Of a stretch of 46,791 nt of DNA, positions 1-8,320 are shown piece by piece. How positions within the stretch are numbered: position 1 is the stretch's first letter; the number at the start of each line of letters is the position of its first letter. The stretch spans positions 1 to 46,791 of the forward strand of contig CAYVQZ010000046.1 of NCBI GenBank assembly GCA_964453435.1, written 5' to 3'. The notes beneath the pieces were generated by a model, which saw nothing but the letters and a program-made list of their open reading frames with translations, ran no database searches and had not been told where the DNA came from. Position numbers and translations under genes: made by a program. This DNA comes from CAYVQZ01 sp964453435. Its GTDB lineage: Bacteria; Abyssobacteria; SURF-5.

Positions 1-40
1 AGGACTGGAATTGGGCGAACTATACGGTATGGATAGGCGA

Positions 41-76
41 GATTCCTCGTCGCTTCGCTCCTCGGAATGACAGGAG
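41..76. repeat. Dispersed-type short repeat with hairpin potential
   Basis: The segment around TTCCTCGTCGCTTCGCTCCT followed by CGGAATGACA has ATTCC/GGAAT arms around a GC-rich core. It resembles short intergenic repeats that I recognise from many bacterial genomes. It sits exactly at the 5' break of the dehydrogenase fragment that follows. Only one copy is seen in this window, so calling it a repeat rests on general resemblance. Confidence 0.35.
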
Positions 77-87
77 GGATAAGCATA

Positions 88-324
88 ATGCGCTTCATAG
101 CGGCGATGCCGCTGTTTTCGCACGTCACACGAATGCCCGCCCAGCTTGTTCCATATATGTATATGCGGACAAAGTACGACACAACGAATGCCTCCGAGAT
201 ACTTGACCGCTCGGGGATAAAGTGCCCGCCAATTGAAACCTATCTCGAAAAACTGGTCCGGTTCTTCATGCTTCATTCGGGAATCTCCACTGGAGAACAT
301 GCAAAATATCCGGTCCACGGTTGA
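88..324 (+). pseudogene. C-terminal remnant of an SDR-family NAD-dependent oxidoreductase
   Basis: The translation reads about 78 residues containing YDTTNASEILDRSGIKCPP followed by a YLEKLVRFF segment. This pattern (YDTxN, an L-x-x-SGI-x-CPP turn, then Y-x-x-x-LVRFF) is what I know from the C-terminus of extended short-chain dehydrogenase/epimerase and thioester-reductase-like proteins. The NAD-binding Rossmann half (GxxGxxG) is missing. The frame is closed by a TAG at 34-36, and the repeat at 41-76 lies at the junction. The best reading is a gene whose 5' part was lost. The first ATG is preceded by GGAGGG, so a short peptide might still be made. Family assignment is moderate. Confidence 0.45.
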
Positions 325-520
325 TGATGCGGGCTGAGAATGTCACTCGTGAGGCGCTCTCAAAAGTCTTTTTTCGAGCGTTTTCCTTATTCCACTCGTG
401 GGCAGCATTCACACATAATCTTTCCCACAATTTGACAAGTTGTCCAAATGGTTTCGGGCATTTTTCACGCAGACAGCCAGGCCGTATTTTTCGTTTGACA
501 AGAAGCCTGGTGATATGATA
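325..520. other. Non-coding stretch upstream of the TonB locus
   Basis: No convincing gene is seen. The only notable element is a TTGACA at 495-500. It is followed by an AT-rich TATGATA at 514-520, but the spacing between the two is only 13, shorter than a normal sigma-70 promoter, so it is a weak promoter candidate for the leader that begins near 521. Confidence 0.3.
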
Positions 521-653
521 GGTTGTTTTCAAAGAAGGGGTCCGTAGATCCCGCTCAAAAACACAACCACATAAAATCATACCTAATTCGGCCACGAAGG
601 CCTGCGCCGAACCGGCGTTCGGCAGGGGCATTGTGGCTCTTTTTTTTGCCACA
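521..653 (+). promoter_or_regulatory. Structured 5' leader of the TonB receptor operon, possible attenuator
   Basis: Stem 1 pairs 521-529 with 559-568, with one bulged C at 562. Inside it GGGGTC (537-542) pairs with GATCCC (547-552) around a CGTA loop. A third hairpin (591-637) ends in an eight-T tract. Its closing strand GTGGC (633-637) can instead pair with a second GCCAC (648-652), placing the T tract in a loop. GCCAC, GTGGC and GCCAC are therefore mutually exclusive partners, as in attenuators and riboswitches. I could not match it to a named riboswitch; the cobalamin box, for example, is not seen. Function is inferred from foldability and position before the receptor. Confidence 0.4.
591..647 (+). 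terminator. Terminator-like hairpin in the leader
   Basis: Outer arms GCCAC/GTGGC enclose an inner stem in which CCTGC and CGAA (with a two-base bulge) pair with TTCGGCAGG. A run of eight T (640-647) follows. It lies about 90 bases before the receptor start codon, so it would stop transcription before the operon unless disrupted. Confidence 0.45.
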
Positions 654-738
654 GCGTGCCCGCCTTGGACAAGGATGACGTTCCTCGCCAACCCCGAAGG
701 CGCATTCATCCTTGCCGCACCCCGAAAGGAGATGAGAC

Positions 739-2709
739 ATGCGCGGGAATGTGAGCCGGATTGGTTTTTGTATGCTGTTGTGCGCCGCTGTGCTGATGAC
801 CCCTTGCGTCAGCATTCACGCCGATGAAGAGATTCCGGAACAAGAGCCTGTCGTGCTTGCGACAATCGAAGTCGTGGCCTCGCCAATCATCGAGGGTAAC
901 ATTGTCAATCAGTACGGCAGTCAGGTCACCGTCGTCACCGAGCAGCAAATCGAAGACTTGAATGCCCATGACCTCCCTTCCGCGTTGAGAAGGGTGCCGG
1001 GTGTCGTTATGTCACGCCATAACCCGGTGGGAAGTTTTGGCGGCGGCGAAGGGGGCTCGGTTTTCATCAGGGGCCTCGGAAGTTCCCGCCCGGGCGCTGA
1101 AATACAGATGCTCGTGGACGGCATCCCAAAATTTGTGAGCGTGTGGACGCACCCGCTGATGGACGTCCTCAGCGTGGACCCCGTCGAAAGCATCGAAGTC
1201 TACAAGGGAGCGCAGCCGGTGCTCTTCGGCAATATGGCGTTCGGCGCCGTGAACCTCACAACGAAGAGAATGGAGGAAGAAGGGTTTCATACAAGGTTCG
1301 AGGGCGCCTACGGCTCGTATGACACGTGGGTCGAAGTGCTGGAACACGGCGGCAAGGTCAAGAAGTTCGATTACTATCTTGTCCAGAGCTACCGCCGGTC
1401 GCATGGCCACCGTGACAACGCCGACGGAGAGCTGCAGGAATACTTCGCGCGCATAGGATACGAACTGAGTGAGAACTGGGACGTGACCCTTACATTCAAT
1501 CACACGAATAACTGGGCGGATGATCCGGGCGCAAAAGACAACGACCCGCCGCCGGACGGCCGATTCAACACGGAGGATTACTTCACGATTGCCACGCTCT
1601 CGCATGATTACGACTGGGGAACGGGCTATGTTAAGGTTTACTCCGAAGACGGAGACATCGACTGGGTCGACCAGTTCAACGGTGACACAGGATTGAATAC
1701 GGACGACACACTTACCGATTACGAGAATTACGGCGTGCGAGCGCGCGAGATAGTCAGACCATGGGACGGAGGCGAGGTTCTCTTCGGGTTGGACGTGGAC
1801 TACATCAGCGGCGAGGTCGATTTCGTGTCTCCCCCCGCTGCGGACCGGCATTTCGACAAGGAAACCTTCCGTATTACCAGTCCCTATGCGGCTGTCAGCC
1901 ACCGATTCGGTTCACAGGATGGCTTCTATGTCACTCCCTCGGTGGGCGCCCGATACTTTGACCACGATGAATTCGATAATGAATGGGGCCCGCAGGCAGG
2001 GCTGACAATCGGCTGCGGAGGCACTCAAGTGCACGGCTTCTATTCCCGCGGCGTTAACTATCCGGGAGTGTTCGTCAACGTGCAAGAGGAGGTCTTTCTC
2101 CCGGGAGAGAACCAATCCGATAAACTGACTGCGGAGGTGCTCGACCATTTTGAAGTCGGCCTCAGCCAGGCTATCCATGACATCGCAAAGGTCGATGTAA
2201 CCCTTTTCTATGACGACGGCGAGGACCGCATCGTGGTGTCGCCTCCGCCGCCGTTTCCTCCCGTTCTCGACAACATCGGCGATTTCAGAAACAGAGGCAT
2301 AGAGAGCACGTTAACCGTATTTCCCGCGCCCGAGTGGTCGTTCTTCGCCGGTTTCACCTATCTCGACAGCGACCCGAACGACCTGCCGTTCGCCCCGAAA
2401 TGGACCGCAAGCGCAGGGCTGAACTATCGGTTCCTCGAAAATTTCAAGGCCAGCCTTGATGCGCTCTTTGTCGATGAACATTTTGCGACTTCGCGCGCCA
2501 GGCAAGAGGGAACGGTGAACACGGAAAAGGTGGGTTCTTTTTTCCTGCTGAACGGAAAACTTACGCATGATTTCTCTATTCCCTCCTGGAATGCCAATGG
2601 GCATGTTTACGTGGCCGGCGAGAATTTGACAGATACCGATTACGAACTGAAACCCGATTACCCGATGCCGGGTATCAATGGAATGGTCGGACTCGTCCTG
2701 GAGTTCTGA
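739..2709 (+). CDS. TonB-dependent outer-membrane receptor
   Basis: This 656-residue protein is an outer-membrane active transporter for a scarce ligand, energised by TonB-ExbB-ExbD. Residues 1-28 form a signal peptide (hydrophobic core ending near SIHA). A TonB-box-like stretch (VVLATIEVVAS) precedes the plug domain (about 45-170), with the typical LPSALRRVPGV, VFIRGLG, VDGIP and IEVYKGAQPVLFGNMAFGAV elements. The rest fits a 22-strand barrel and ends in the terminal Phe expected for outer-membrane barrels. AAGGAGAT lies 6 bases before the ATG. It is the first gene of a same-strand cluster with a periplasmic nucleoside hydrolase/FmdE protein and a CooC-like ATPase, which hints at a metal, corrinoid or other cofactor as ligand. 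The substrate cannot be read from sequence. The family assignment is secure. Confidence 0.95.
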   Translation: MRGNVSRIGFCMLLCAAVLMTPCVSIHADEEIPEQEPVVLATIEVVASPIIEGNIVNQYGSQVTVVTEQQIEDLNAHDLPSALRRVPGVVMSRHNPVGSFGGGEGGSVFIRGLGSSRPGAEIQMLVDGIPKFVSVWTHPLMDVLSVDPVESIEVYKGAQPVLFGNMAFGAVNLTTKRMEEEGFHTRFEGAYGSYDTWVEVLEHGGKVKKFDYYLVQSYRRSHGHRDNADGELQEYFARIGYELSENWDVTLTFNHTNNWADDPGAKDNDPPPDGRFNTEDYFTIATLSHDYDWGTGYVKVYSEDGDIDWVDQFNGDTGLNTDDTLTDYENYGVRAREIVRPWDGGEVLFGLDVDYISGEVDFVSPPAADRHFDKETFRITSPYAAVSHRFGSQDGFYVTPSVGARYFDHDEFDNEWGPQAGLTIGCGGTQVHGFYSRGVNYPGVFVNVQEEVFLPGENQSDKLTAEVLDHFEVGLSQAIHDIAKVDVTLFYDDGEDRIVVSPPPPFPPVLDNIGDFRNRGIESTLTVFPAPEWSFFAGFTYLDSDPNDLPFAPKWTASAGLNYRFLENFKASLDALFVDEHFATSRARQEGTVNTEKVGSFFLLNGKLTHDFSIPSWNANGHVYVAGENLTDTDYELKPDYPMPGINGMVGLVLEF

Positions 2710-2731
2710 CCGGTCGGAAAGGAGAAAGATA

Positions 2732-4231
2732 ATGAACGGTCCGGTCCGAAAAACACTGACAGCCGCGTTGCTCCTCCTGCTGATATTCTCCGTCAATGTG
2801 ACCGCGCATGAGGTGAAAACGCCGGTCATCGTCGATGCCGACATGGCTTTGGATGATGTGCGGGCATTGACCTTGCTGCTCAAGTCCCCCCACGTGCAGG
2901 TCAAGGCGATTATCGCCTCGGAGGGCTCTTCATCGCCCGACGCAGGATATCGAAACGCTCTTCGTGTTCTCGAGTTTTTGAAAGTCAGGGATGTTCCCGT
3001 GGGCGTGGGCAGGCAATTGAACCAGCCGCCTCCCCCGTGGCGGACGCGGTCTGAAACACTCGGATGGAGCGAGCTGCCGATTCCTTCGACGGAGACGGAG
3101 GCGCCGGATGCGGTATCGCTCATTACCGCCGTCACTCGAGAGGCGGAGCAGGAACTCGCATATGTTTGCCTCGGGCCGATGACCAATCTCGCCGACGCAT
3201 TAACGGACGTTCCGGCGCTGCGAGAAAAAATCGGAAGCGTCTTCTTCTTTGGAACGCCGCCCGATGCAGACCCTGCGGACTGGAATACGGCAAGGGATTT
3301 GGATTCCGTACGGTCTGTTTCGGTCTCCGGGATTCCCATTTATTTCTTTCACATGGAGGACGACGCGCTCTTGCCCTTTGATTCGGCTTTGCTGGAAGAT
3401 ATCCGCACGCTCGACTCGCGTTCGTCACAGCTCATAGCTCGCATTCATGAGCATGAAAAAATCGCCGACCTTCTCGAAAAAGGGCATTTCCGCGCGTGGG
3501 ACGAGACGGTCGCCCTTTATCTGGATGACCCTTCTCTCGGGAAGATGGAATCAATTCGAGAGCGTCCGCCCCTCTTCTCCCTCGCGGCCTGGGACACCGG
3601 CGCCGCGCGACAGGCTTACATCCGGCTTCTGTTGGGGCTGACAGAGAAGGACTTGGTCCCGCGTATGCCCGTGGTCCTCAAAAGATATCCTACGAATCCC
3701 GGAGACTTGCAAGACGATGTCCGCCCGCTCATCCCGGAGGTGATTACCAGGCACGGGCTCGAAGAGTGGAAGGCGATACTCCTGACCAATGAATTGCACC
3801 GCCATCTGGGCATTTACTCGATTATAGGCGCGAAAATGGGTATTCGGGCTCGCGAACTTCTTGGAGCTTCACTGGATGAGCTCCGGGTCGAGAGCCACGC
3901 CGGCATCGAGCCGCCTCTGAGTTGTATGAACGATGGGCTGCAGGTCTCCACCGGCGCCAGCCTTGGCCGCGGGACAATAAGGACCCGAGAGGAGGCTTCG
4001 CCTTTTCCTGCCGCCGCCTTTGTCCACGGCGATACTGCGCTGCACATACGAACGAAGGACGAAGTGGTGCAGAAAATACGTTCCGATATCAACGAGGCCA
4101 TCGCTCGCTATGGCGCGTTGACACCGGACTACTTCAAGGAAATTCGCGGACTCTCGATTCGCTATTGGCTCGAGTTGGACCGGCGCGAGATATTCGATGA
4201 ACGAATTGAAGCGACAGCGAAGAATCGTTAG
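2732..4231 (+). CDS. Periplasmic nucleoside hydrolase-like / FmdE-like fusion protein
   Basis: This is a two-domain exported protein of 499 residues. The ATG at 2732 follows AAAGGAG and a signal peptide (RKTLTAALLLLLIFSV). An upstream in-frame ATG at 2678 lies inside the receptor gene and is rejected. The N-terminal domain (about 30-330) carries nucleoside hydrolase signatures: the Ca-binding DxDxxxDD as DADMALDD, LGPMTNLADAL, and a late AWDETVALYLDDP. The C-terminal domain (about 340-485) resembles FmdE, with NELHRHLGIYSIIGAKMG, a Cys in LSCMNDG and QVSTGASLGRG. FmdE domains accompany molybdenum/tungsten formylmethanofuran dehydrogenase operons and probably bind metal. Coupling to a TonB receptor suggests it processes or binds the imported ligand, for example a nucleotide-containing cofactor. 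That role is inference; the domain calls are well supported. Confidence 0.85.
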   Translation: MNGPVRKTLTAALLLLLIFSVNVTAHEVKTPVIVDADMALDDVRALTLLLKSPHVQVKAIIASEGSSSPDAGYRNALRVLEFLKVRDVPVGVGRQLNQPPPPWRTRSETLGWSELPIPSTETEAPDAVSLITAVTREAEQELAYVCLGPMTNLADALTDVPALREKIGSVFFFGTPPDADPADWNTARDLDSVRSVSVSGIPIYFFHMEDDALLPFDSALLEDIRTLDSRSSQLIARIHEHEKIADLLEKGHFRAWDETVALYLDDPSLGKMESIRERPPLFSLAAWDTGAARQAYIRLLLGLTEKDLVPRMPVVLKRYPTNPGDLQDDVRPLIPEVITRHGLEEWKAILLTNELHRHLGIYSIIGAKMGIRARELLGASLDELRVESHAGIEPPLSCMNDGLQVSTGASLGRGTIRTREEASPFPAAAFVHGDTALHIRTKDEVVQKIRSDINEAIARYGALTPDYFKEIRGLSIRYWLELDRREIFDERIEATAKNR

Positions 4232-4320
4232 CGTCATTGTGTGGGGGATATATGCGAGATGAACGCCATGCAAGATCGAAAGGTCAATTTTTGTTCAGAT
4301 ATTGACAGGAGGTTTTCCAA

Positions 4321-5127
4321 ATGAAAATCTGTGTTTGTGGAAAAGGAGGGAGCGGAAAAAGCGTCGTCCTGTGTCTGTTGGCGGCGGGCTTTCAACAGAG
4401 TGGAAAAAATGTTATTGTCCTCGACTCCGATGAATCGAATGCGAACTTGTTCTGGATGCTTGGTTTGGACCGACCGCCCCGTCCTCTGATGGAACTGGTC
4501 GGTGGGAAAAAAGCGGTTCAACAGAAAATGCTCGCGCGATTTACCAGAGGCGAAGATGAGCCGTCGATGACGATTTGGGAAACGGATGAGCTGTTCACCC
4601 AGGAAATTCCATCGGACTACATCGTCGGAGACGACAACTGCAAGCTGGTAGTGACCGGGAAGGTTCATCAGTCCCTGGAAGGATGTGCGTGCCCGATGGG
4701 GGCCATAACCAGAGAGTTTCTCAAACGGCTGCGGCTGGCAGATGACGAAGTGGCAGTCGTGGATATGGAGGCCGGGATTGAACATTTCGGACGGGGCGTG
4801 GAGGCGAGCGTGGACATGGTTCTGTGCGTCGTTGAACCCTCCATGGAATCCATTTTCCTGGCAAAGAAGGTTATGGACTTGACGGAACAGGCGGGAGCGT
4901 CTTTTAAGGGCGCCATATTGAACAAGATTTCATCACGGGAACAACAGGATATTGTGACCGAGAAACTGAAGGGGCTCGGCGTTCCAATCATCGGAACAAT
5001 CGGCTACGACACCGAAATTCAGTCGGCATGCCTCGAAGGGCGCAGCCTTGCTGTTCGGCCCCCTTCCGCCGAAGTTGCAAATATCACCAGTGAGCTGCTC
5101 CGATATTTTGCATCCGCTAAAAAATGA
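4321..5127 (+). CDS. CooC-family nickel-insertion/MinD-like ATPase
   Basis: The product is a 268-residue P-loop ATPase of the SIMIBI class, family CooC (maturation of Ni-containing carbon monoxide dehydrogenase and related enzymes). The deviant Walker A is GKGGSGKS at residues 8-15. ATPase sequences VVDMEAGIEHFGRG and VVEPSMES match the family, and the CxC metal-binding/dimerisation motif is present as EGCACPMG. AGGAGG at 4307-4312 is spaced 8 bases from the ATG. No CODH or acetyl-CoA synthase gene is in the window; the client may be elsewhere or different. Its position after a TonB receptor and an FmdE-type protein supports a metal-handling locus. Family certain, client unknown. Confidence 0.9.
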   Translation: MKICVCGKGGSGKSVVLCLLAAGFQQSGKNVIVLDSDESNANLFWMLGLDRPPRPLMELVGGKKAVQQKMLARFTRGEDEPSMTIWETDELFTQEIPSDYIVGDDNCKLVVTGKVHQSLEGCACPMGAITREFLKRLRLADDEVAVVDMEAGIEHFGRGVEASVDMVLCVVEPSMESIFLAKKVMDLTEQAGASFKGAILNKISSREQQDIVTEKLKGLGVPIIGTIGYDTEIQSACLEGRSLAVRPPSAEVANITSELLRYFASAKK

Positions 5128-5133
5128 AGGAAC

Positions 5134-5361
5134 GTGAAATCCGGCAATCATAAATTGGTGGAAAGAGATTTGGCCCTCGGAAGTCCCACGACGATGCACC
5201 GCTTTGTTGATAGCAAACGATGTCGGGATTGTGGGGCCTGTGTGGAAGAATGTTTGACGAAGATAATTGAACGGCCACGGACAGAGAAGAGCGCCTCCTG
5301 TCCGGCATTATTCCGGCGAGCCACAAAATGGAAGACGGCAAATGTTTGCCGGCTCGAGTGA
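5134..5361 (+). CDS. Small single-cluster ferredoxin-like protein
   Basis: A 75-residue product starting at GTG 5134, six bases after the ATPase stop. Residues about 22-45 hold one complete [4Fe-4S] motif, KRCRDCGACVEECLTKII. The usual second cluster half is absent, and the remaining 30 residues (containing isolated Cys) match nothing I know. A frameshifted or truncated dicluster ferredoxin is possible. It would serve as an electron donor for the neighbouring enzymes. The end overlaps or abuts the methyltransferase start. Confidence 0.55.
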   Translation: MKSGNHKLVERDLALGSPTTMHRFVDSKRCRDCGACVEECLTKIIERPRTEKSASCPALFRRATKWKTANVCRLE

Positions 5362-6010
5362 GAAAATGAGCGCAGGAGAACAGAGCGTCTTACATCCCGC
5401 GGCAAGTCTTGCCGCCAGAATAGAGGACACAAAAGCGTTCTTTGATCGTATTGCATATAAGTCCCAGTGGCTCACTTTATCGCTGGAAGAAAAGATAGTG
5501 GTCGAGACCGCTATCCGGGAATTAGCGATCGGCCCCGGCTCCCGCATACTCGAACCCGGTTGCGGCGCCGGTCGTGTTACGAAGCTGCTCGCGCCGGTTG
5601 TCGGTGACCACGGTGATGTATTCTCGTTCGACATATCGAGAAATATGGTCAGGAGGGCCAGGAGGAACGGCGCATCCCGTCGGCTTTTCGCGCACGCTTC
5701 CGTTCTCGACATACCGCTGAGGAACGACAGCGTGGATGCCGTTCTCTGTTTCAACTGTTTCCATCTTTTCGCATGCCCCCCGAAGGCGCTCAGAGAGATG
5801 GGGAGAGTCCTGCGTCCGGGCGGACGGCTTGCCATCGTTAACGCGAAAAGCTTCGCTGACCCAGGCGCAAATTCCCGGGACTGCCCGGGTCCCCACGACA
5901 CGGCGATAGACCCTTTGGCTGATTTCCTCAAAATAATCTCCATGTTCAACTACAGAATCATGAAGGTTTTTGACTCGGAGAACCATTTCCTTGTCTTGCT
6001 GCAATGCTGA
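5342..6010 (+). CDS. Class I SAM-dependent methyltransferase
   Basis: The product is about 222 residues long and probably soluble. Motif I is ILEPGCGAGRVTKLL, followed by the acidic strand VFSFDIS, a DIPLRNDSVDAVLCFNCFH post-II/III region and LREMGRVLRPGGRLAIVNA, all typical of the UbiE/Methyltransf_11 type. The methyl acceptor cannot be deduced. ATG 5342 is chosen because GGAAG lies 7 bases before it; ATG 5366, just after the ferredoxin stop at 5361, is an equally reasonable start and removes the overlap. It is the last gene of the receptor-ATPase cluster and could modify the imported ligand or the metal carrier, which is inference. Confidence 0.85.
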   Translation: MFAGSSEKMSAGEQSVLHPAASLAARIEDTKAFFDRIAYKSQWLTLSLEEKIVVETAIRELAIGPGSRILEPGCGAGRVTKLLAPVVGDHGDVFSFDISRNMVRRARRNGASRRLFAHASVLDIPLRNDSVDAVLCFNCFHLFACPPKALREMGRVLRPGGRLAIVNAKSFADPGANSRDCPGPHDTAIDPLADFLKIISMFNYRIMKVFDSENHFLVLLQC

Positions 6011-6041
6011 CGCATCTCTCAGCCATGGGTGAAAGGAGCCT

Positions 6042-6272
6042 GTGAATCTGTGCGACAATTTGTTTTTGGTCGAAAACGAAAGCGCATGGGATTTGCTGAA
6101 ATCCCGGAGCGGCCCGTCGGAGGAGACCCTTCAGCCTCGGTTCGCATTGCAGCTTGTGAACGAAAGCGCCTTGTGCGTTAACGGCATTCGGATGGAACGC
6201 ACGCCGAGCCAAGAGGCTTCTTCAGAGGCTTCGAGGCCGACATTCGGGTACGACACGATACGATTGTGGTAA
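6042..6272 (+). CDS. Possible small hypothetical protein
   Basis: A 76-codon frame starts at GTG 6042 with GAAAGGAG four bases upstream. The product (starting VNLCDNLFLVENESAWDLL) has no domain I recognise and no membrane segment. It lies 31 bases after the methyltransferase. Its only support is the ribosome-binding site and position, so it may be non-coding. Confidence 0.25.
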   Translation: MNLCDNLFLVENESAWDLLKSRSGPSEETLQPRFALQLVNESALCVNGIRMERTPSQEASSEASRPTFGYDTIRLW

Positions 6273-6620
6273 CCTATAACAACGCTCCAAACACCCAACT
6301 CATGAAAAACCATTCTGAGCACATGCCTCAAAACCTCGCCTCAGAAGGGATCACACCCACGATCCCATGGCTCTATGACTTCAAACTCGGCTTCCGGCTC
6401 CAGCAGGCGGCCTCATGTCAAAAAAACTGCGCCCACAAAATCTCCGCGAAAGCGGGAATCCAGAATTTGTTCTGACTCTAAAGACCAAAAAGTGCGCGGG
6501 AACTCCCGGTGTACGGAGAGTGGCAAATCCTACCCAACGCAATATGAATTGGATGATTAAGCATTCTCCCAACCAGGATAATTCCGCACATTATCCCGAT
6601 ATCAACGAACAAGACTGTTG
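6273..6620. other. Intergenic region between convergent units
   Basis: This region lies between the + strand cluster and the minus-strand MuiA-like gene. No gene is evident. It contains the REP-like palindrome listed separately and no clear intrinsic terminator. Confidence 0.4.
6444..6463. repeat. REP-like palindrome
   Basis: CCGCGAAAGCGGGAATCCAG forms a short GNRA-type hairpin (CCGC, GAAA loop, GCGG). It matches the common GCGGGAATCCAG class of dispersed intergenic repeats in bacteria. There is one copy here. Confidence 0.4.
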
Positions 6621-8249
6621 TCACAACCCGAACACGGGCATATCGAGCGGATAGAGGACCGTGAACTCGAGGATGATTTCCTTCTTCTGTTTGGGCGCCA
6701 GCTCCAATTCCCATTTGAGAATGCCGGTATCCGGATCGCGTTCGGTGGGTTTCTCACTGAACTTTATGTCTTTCACTTCGATATCATCGTGCTGTGAAAC
6801 CGGCGCCTGATCGATAAGCGCAAGTTTTATGGCCTTGTCTTTCATGTTCTCAAGGGTGATTTTATCCTTGAACCTGTGTTCTTTCTTTTTGCCGACAATC
6901 CCCTTTTCGTCTTCTTTGCGCACAAGTTGCTCGCGCTCGACTTTGATTGCCTCGTCGATACCGAGGTCGAGGTCGATCTCTTCTCCGGCCGCAACCGCTT
7001 CCATCCGCGACGTTCCTATGAAATCACCGTCGACAAACACGCTCACTTTTCCCGCCAACCATTGAGCGCCCGTGGTGTTTGTGAGTTTTGCGGTGAGATA
7101 CGCGAAGGGCGAGAGTTTCGGCGTGGCGGCATACGACAGTTCAGCCGGAATTTCTTTTGCAAGTATCATGGCGCGGTGATAGGCGTTATCGGACGGTATA
7201 TCCATTCGCTTCGGCGCCTTGAATTGAACCGATGTGCCGCGTTGAATTATTTCGGCCATTGCCATTTCGGCTGGTTTCGCCGGCAGCGCTTCAATCAAAG
7301 CTTCCCTCCCCTCTCGCGCCAGGAATTTATCGGCTCGCCGCTCCGCTCCGCGCGCAATGGGCTCTTGCGGCCTGAGATACCATGGTCTCAGCTCCGGCAT
7401 CTTGGCGCCGACGGCGGGCCGGGCGGTGGAGAGAAACACCTCGACGTTGTTCCAGTCTTCGCCGGTGTTCTGGCGCACATTGCCGATGTAATGAATCTCC
7501 ACCTTTTCGCGCCGCACATCGGCCCGGGCATCGTAGCTCGGATACCATCCCGCGCCGTGAATGACGGAGGACAGAGAGAGGGCGAACCGCCCCGAACTGC
7601 GAGCGGCGAGCGTTACAGTCACTTCGAGCGCCGCGCGTTCGGACCGCCCCCTGAGCTCATTCAGTTCTCGCATGAGCGCGTCGAGCCGGCGATTCAACTC
7701 CCGCTTCCGAATCTCGGTTTCGAGCATATCCTCGCTGACGCGCGCGAGATTCTCGCGCTGAAACTCGACCATTGCCCGCCACTCGTCCGGGCTGGGTTCG
7801 CGGGTGATGAATTCCTTTGAGAACTGTTCGCCGGAGTAAACCCCGATGGAGCGAACAAACTCCCGCTCGGCAGCGAGGTTGTTCGCGCGAGCTTCCGCGT
7901 CTGCAATCTCGTCGCGAACCGCCTGTATCTGGGCTTCGAGCCGCGCGATTTGTTCCTCGCGCGGTTCTTCGAGGACGACTTTTCTGGAATCTATCGAATA
8001 GATACGAACATCGGCGTCACCCTCTCCCCGAGTCCTCAACGAGTCAGCGTTGATACTGGTGGGAAGATTCCCGAAGACGACGGCGTGCTCGCCCGTGGCG
8101 AGCTCCAATTCGGCAGTTCGGGTGACAAGGGCCCGGTCCGGGTAGACGACCACCGATGTGACTTTTGCGTCGGCGCCCAACCGTGCGCCGGACGCGGATG
8201 ACGGAATCAACAGGAAAAGCAGAGCGAACGCGGACGCGAGTTTTTTCAT
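6621..8249 (-). CDS. Mucoidy inhibitor MuiA-family protein (DUF4140/DUF4139)
   Basis: A 542-residue exported protein. The ATG at 8249 follows GGAGGAAGGC and a signal peptide (KKLASAFALLFLLIPSSASG); the longer frame upstream adds no conserved sequence. The N-terminal part (about 25-125) has the DUF4140 pattern VTSVVVYPDRALVTRTAEL. A long charged coiled coil (about 100-210) follows. The C-terminal DUF4139 beta-rich domain contains GWYPSYDARAD, EIHYIGNVRQNTGEDWNNV and a closing LELAPKQKKEIILEFTVLYP. Homologues were named from mucoidy suppression in Bacteroides-type genomes; biochemical function is unknown, with a cell-envelope surface or periplasmic role likely. It is downstream of the lipoprotein gene (71 bases) on the same strand. 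Confidence 0.88.
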   Translation of the reverse strand: MKKLASAFALLFLLIPSSASGARLGADAKVTSVVVYPDRALVTRTAELELATGEHAVVFGNLPTSINADSLRTRGEGDADVRIYSIDSRKVVLEEPREEQIARLEAQIQAVRDEIADAEARANNLAAEREFVRSIGVYSGEQFSKEFITREPSPDEWRAMVEFQRENLARVSEDMLETEIRKRELNRRLDALMRELNELRGRSERAALEVTVTLAARSSGRFALSLSSVIHGAGWYPSYDARADVRREKVEIHYIGNVRQNTGEDWNNVEVFLSTARPAVGAKMPELRPWYLRPQEPIARGAERRADKFLAREGREALIEALPAKPAEMAMAEIIQRGTSVQFKAPKRMDIPSDNAYHRAMILAKEIPAELSYAATPKLSPFAYLTAKLTNTTGAQWLAGKVSVFVDGDFIGTSRMEAVAAGEEIDLDLGIDEAIKVEREQLVRKEDEKGIVGKKKEHRFKDKITLENMKDKAIKLALIDQAPVSQHDDIEVKDIKFSEKPTERDPDTGILKWELELAPKQKKEIILEFTVLYPLDMPVFGL

Positions 8250-8320
8250 GGCCTTCCTCCCGAGGTCACTGTTGGATTGATGGGTCGATTCACCGGACTC
8301 CTTCTCACCGCCGTTTCGCA

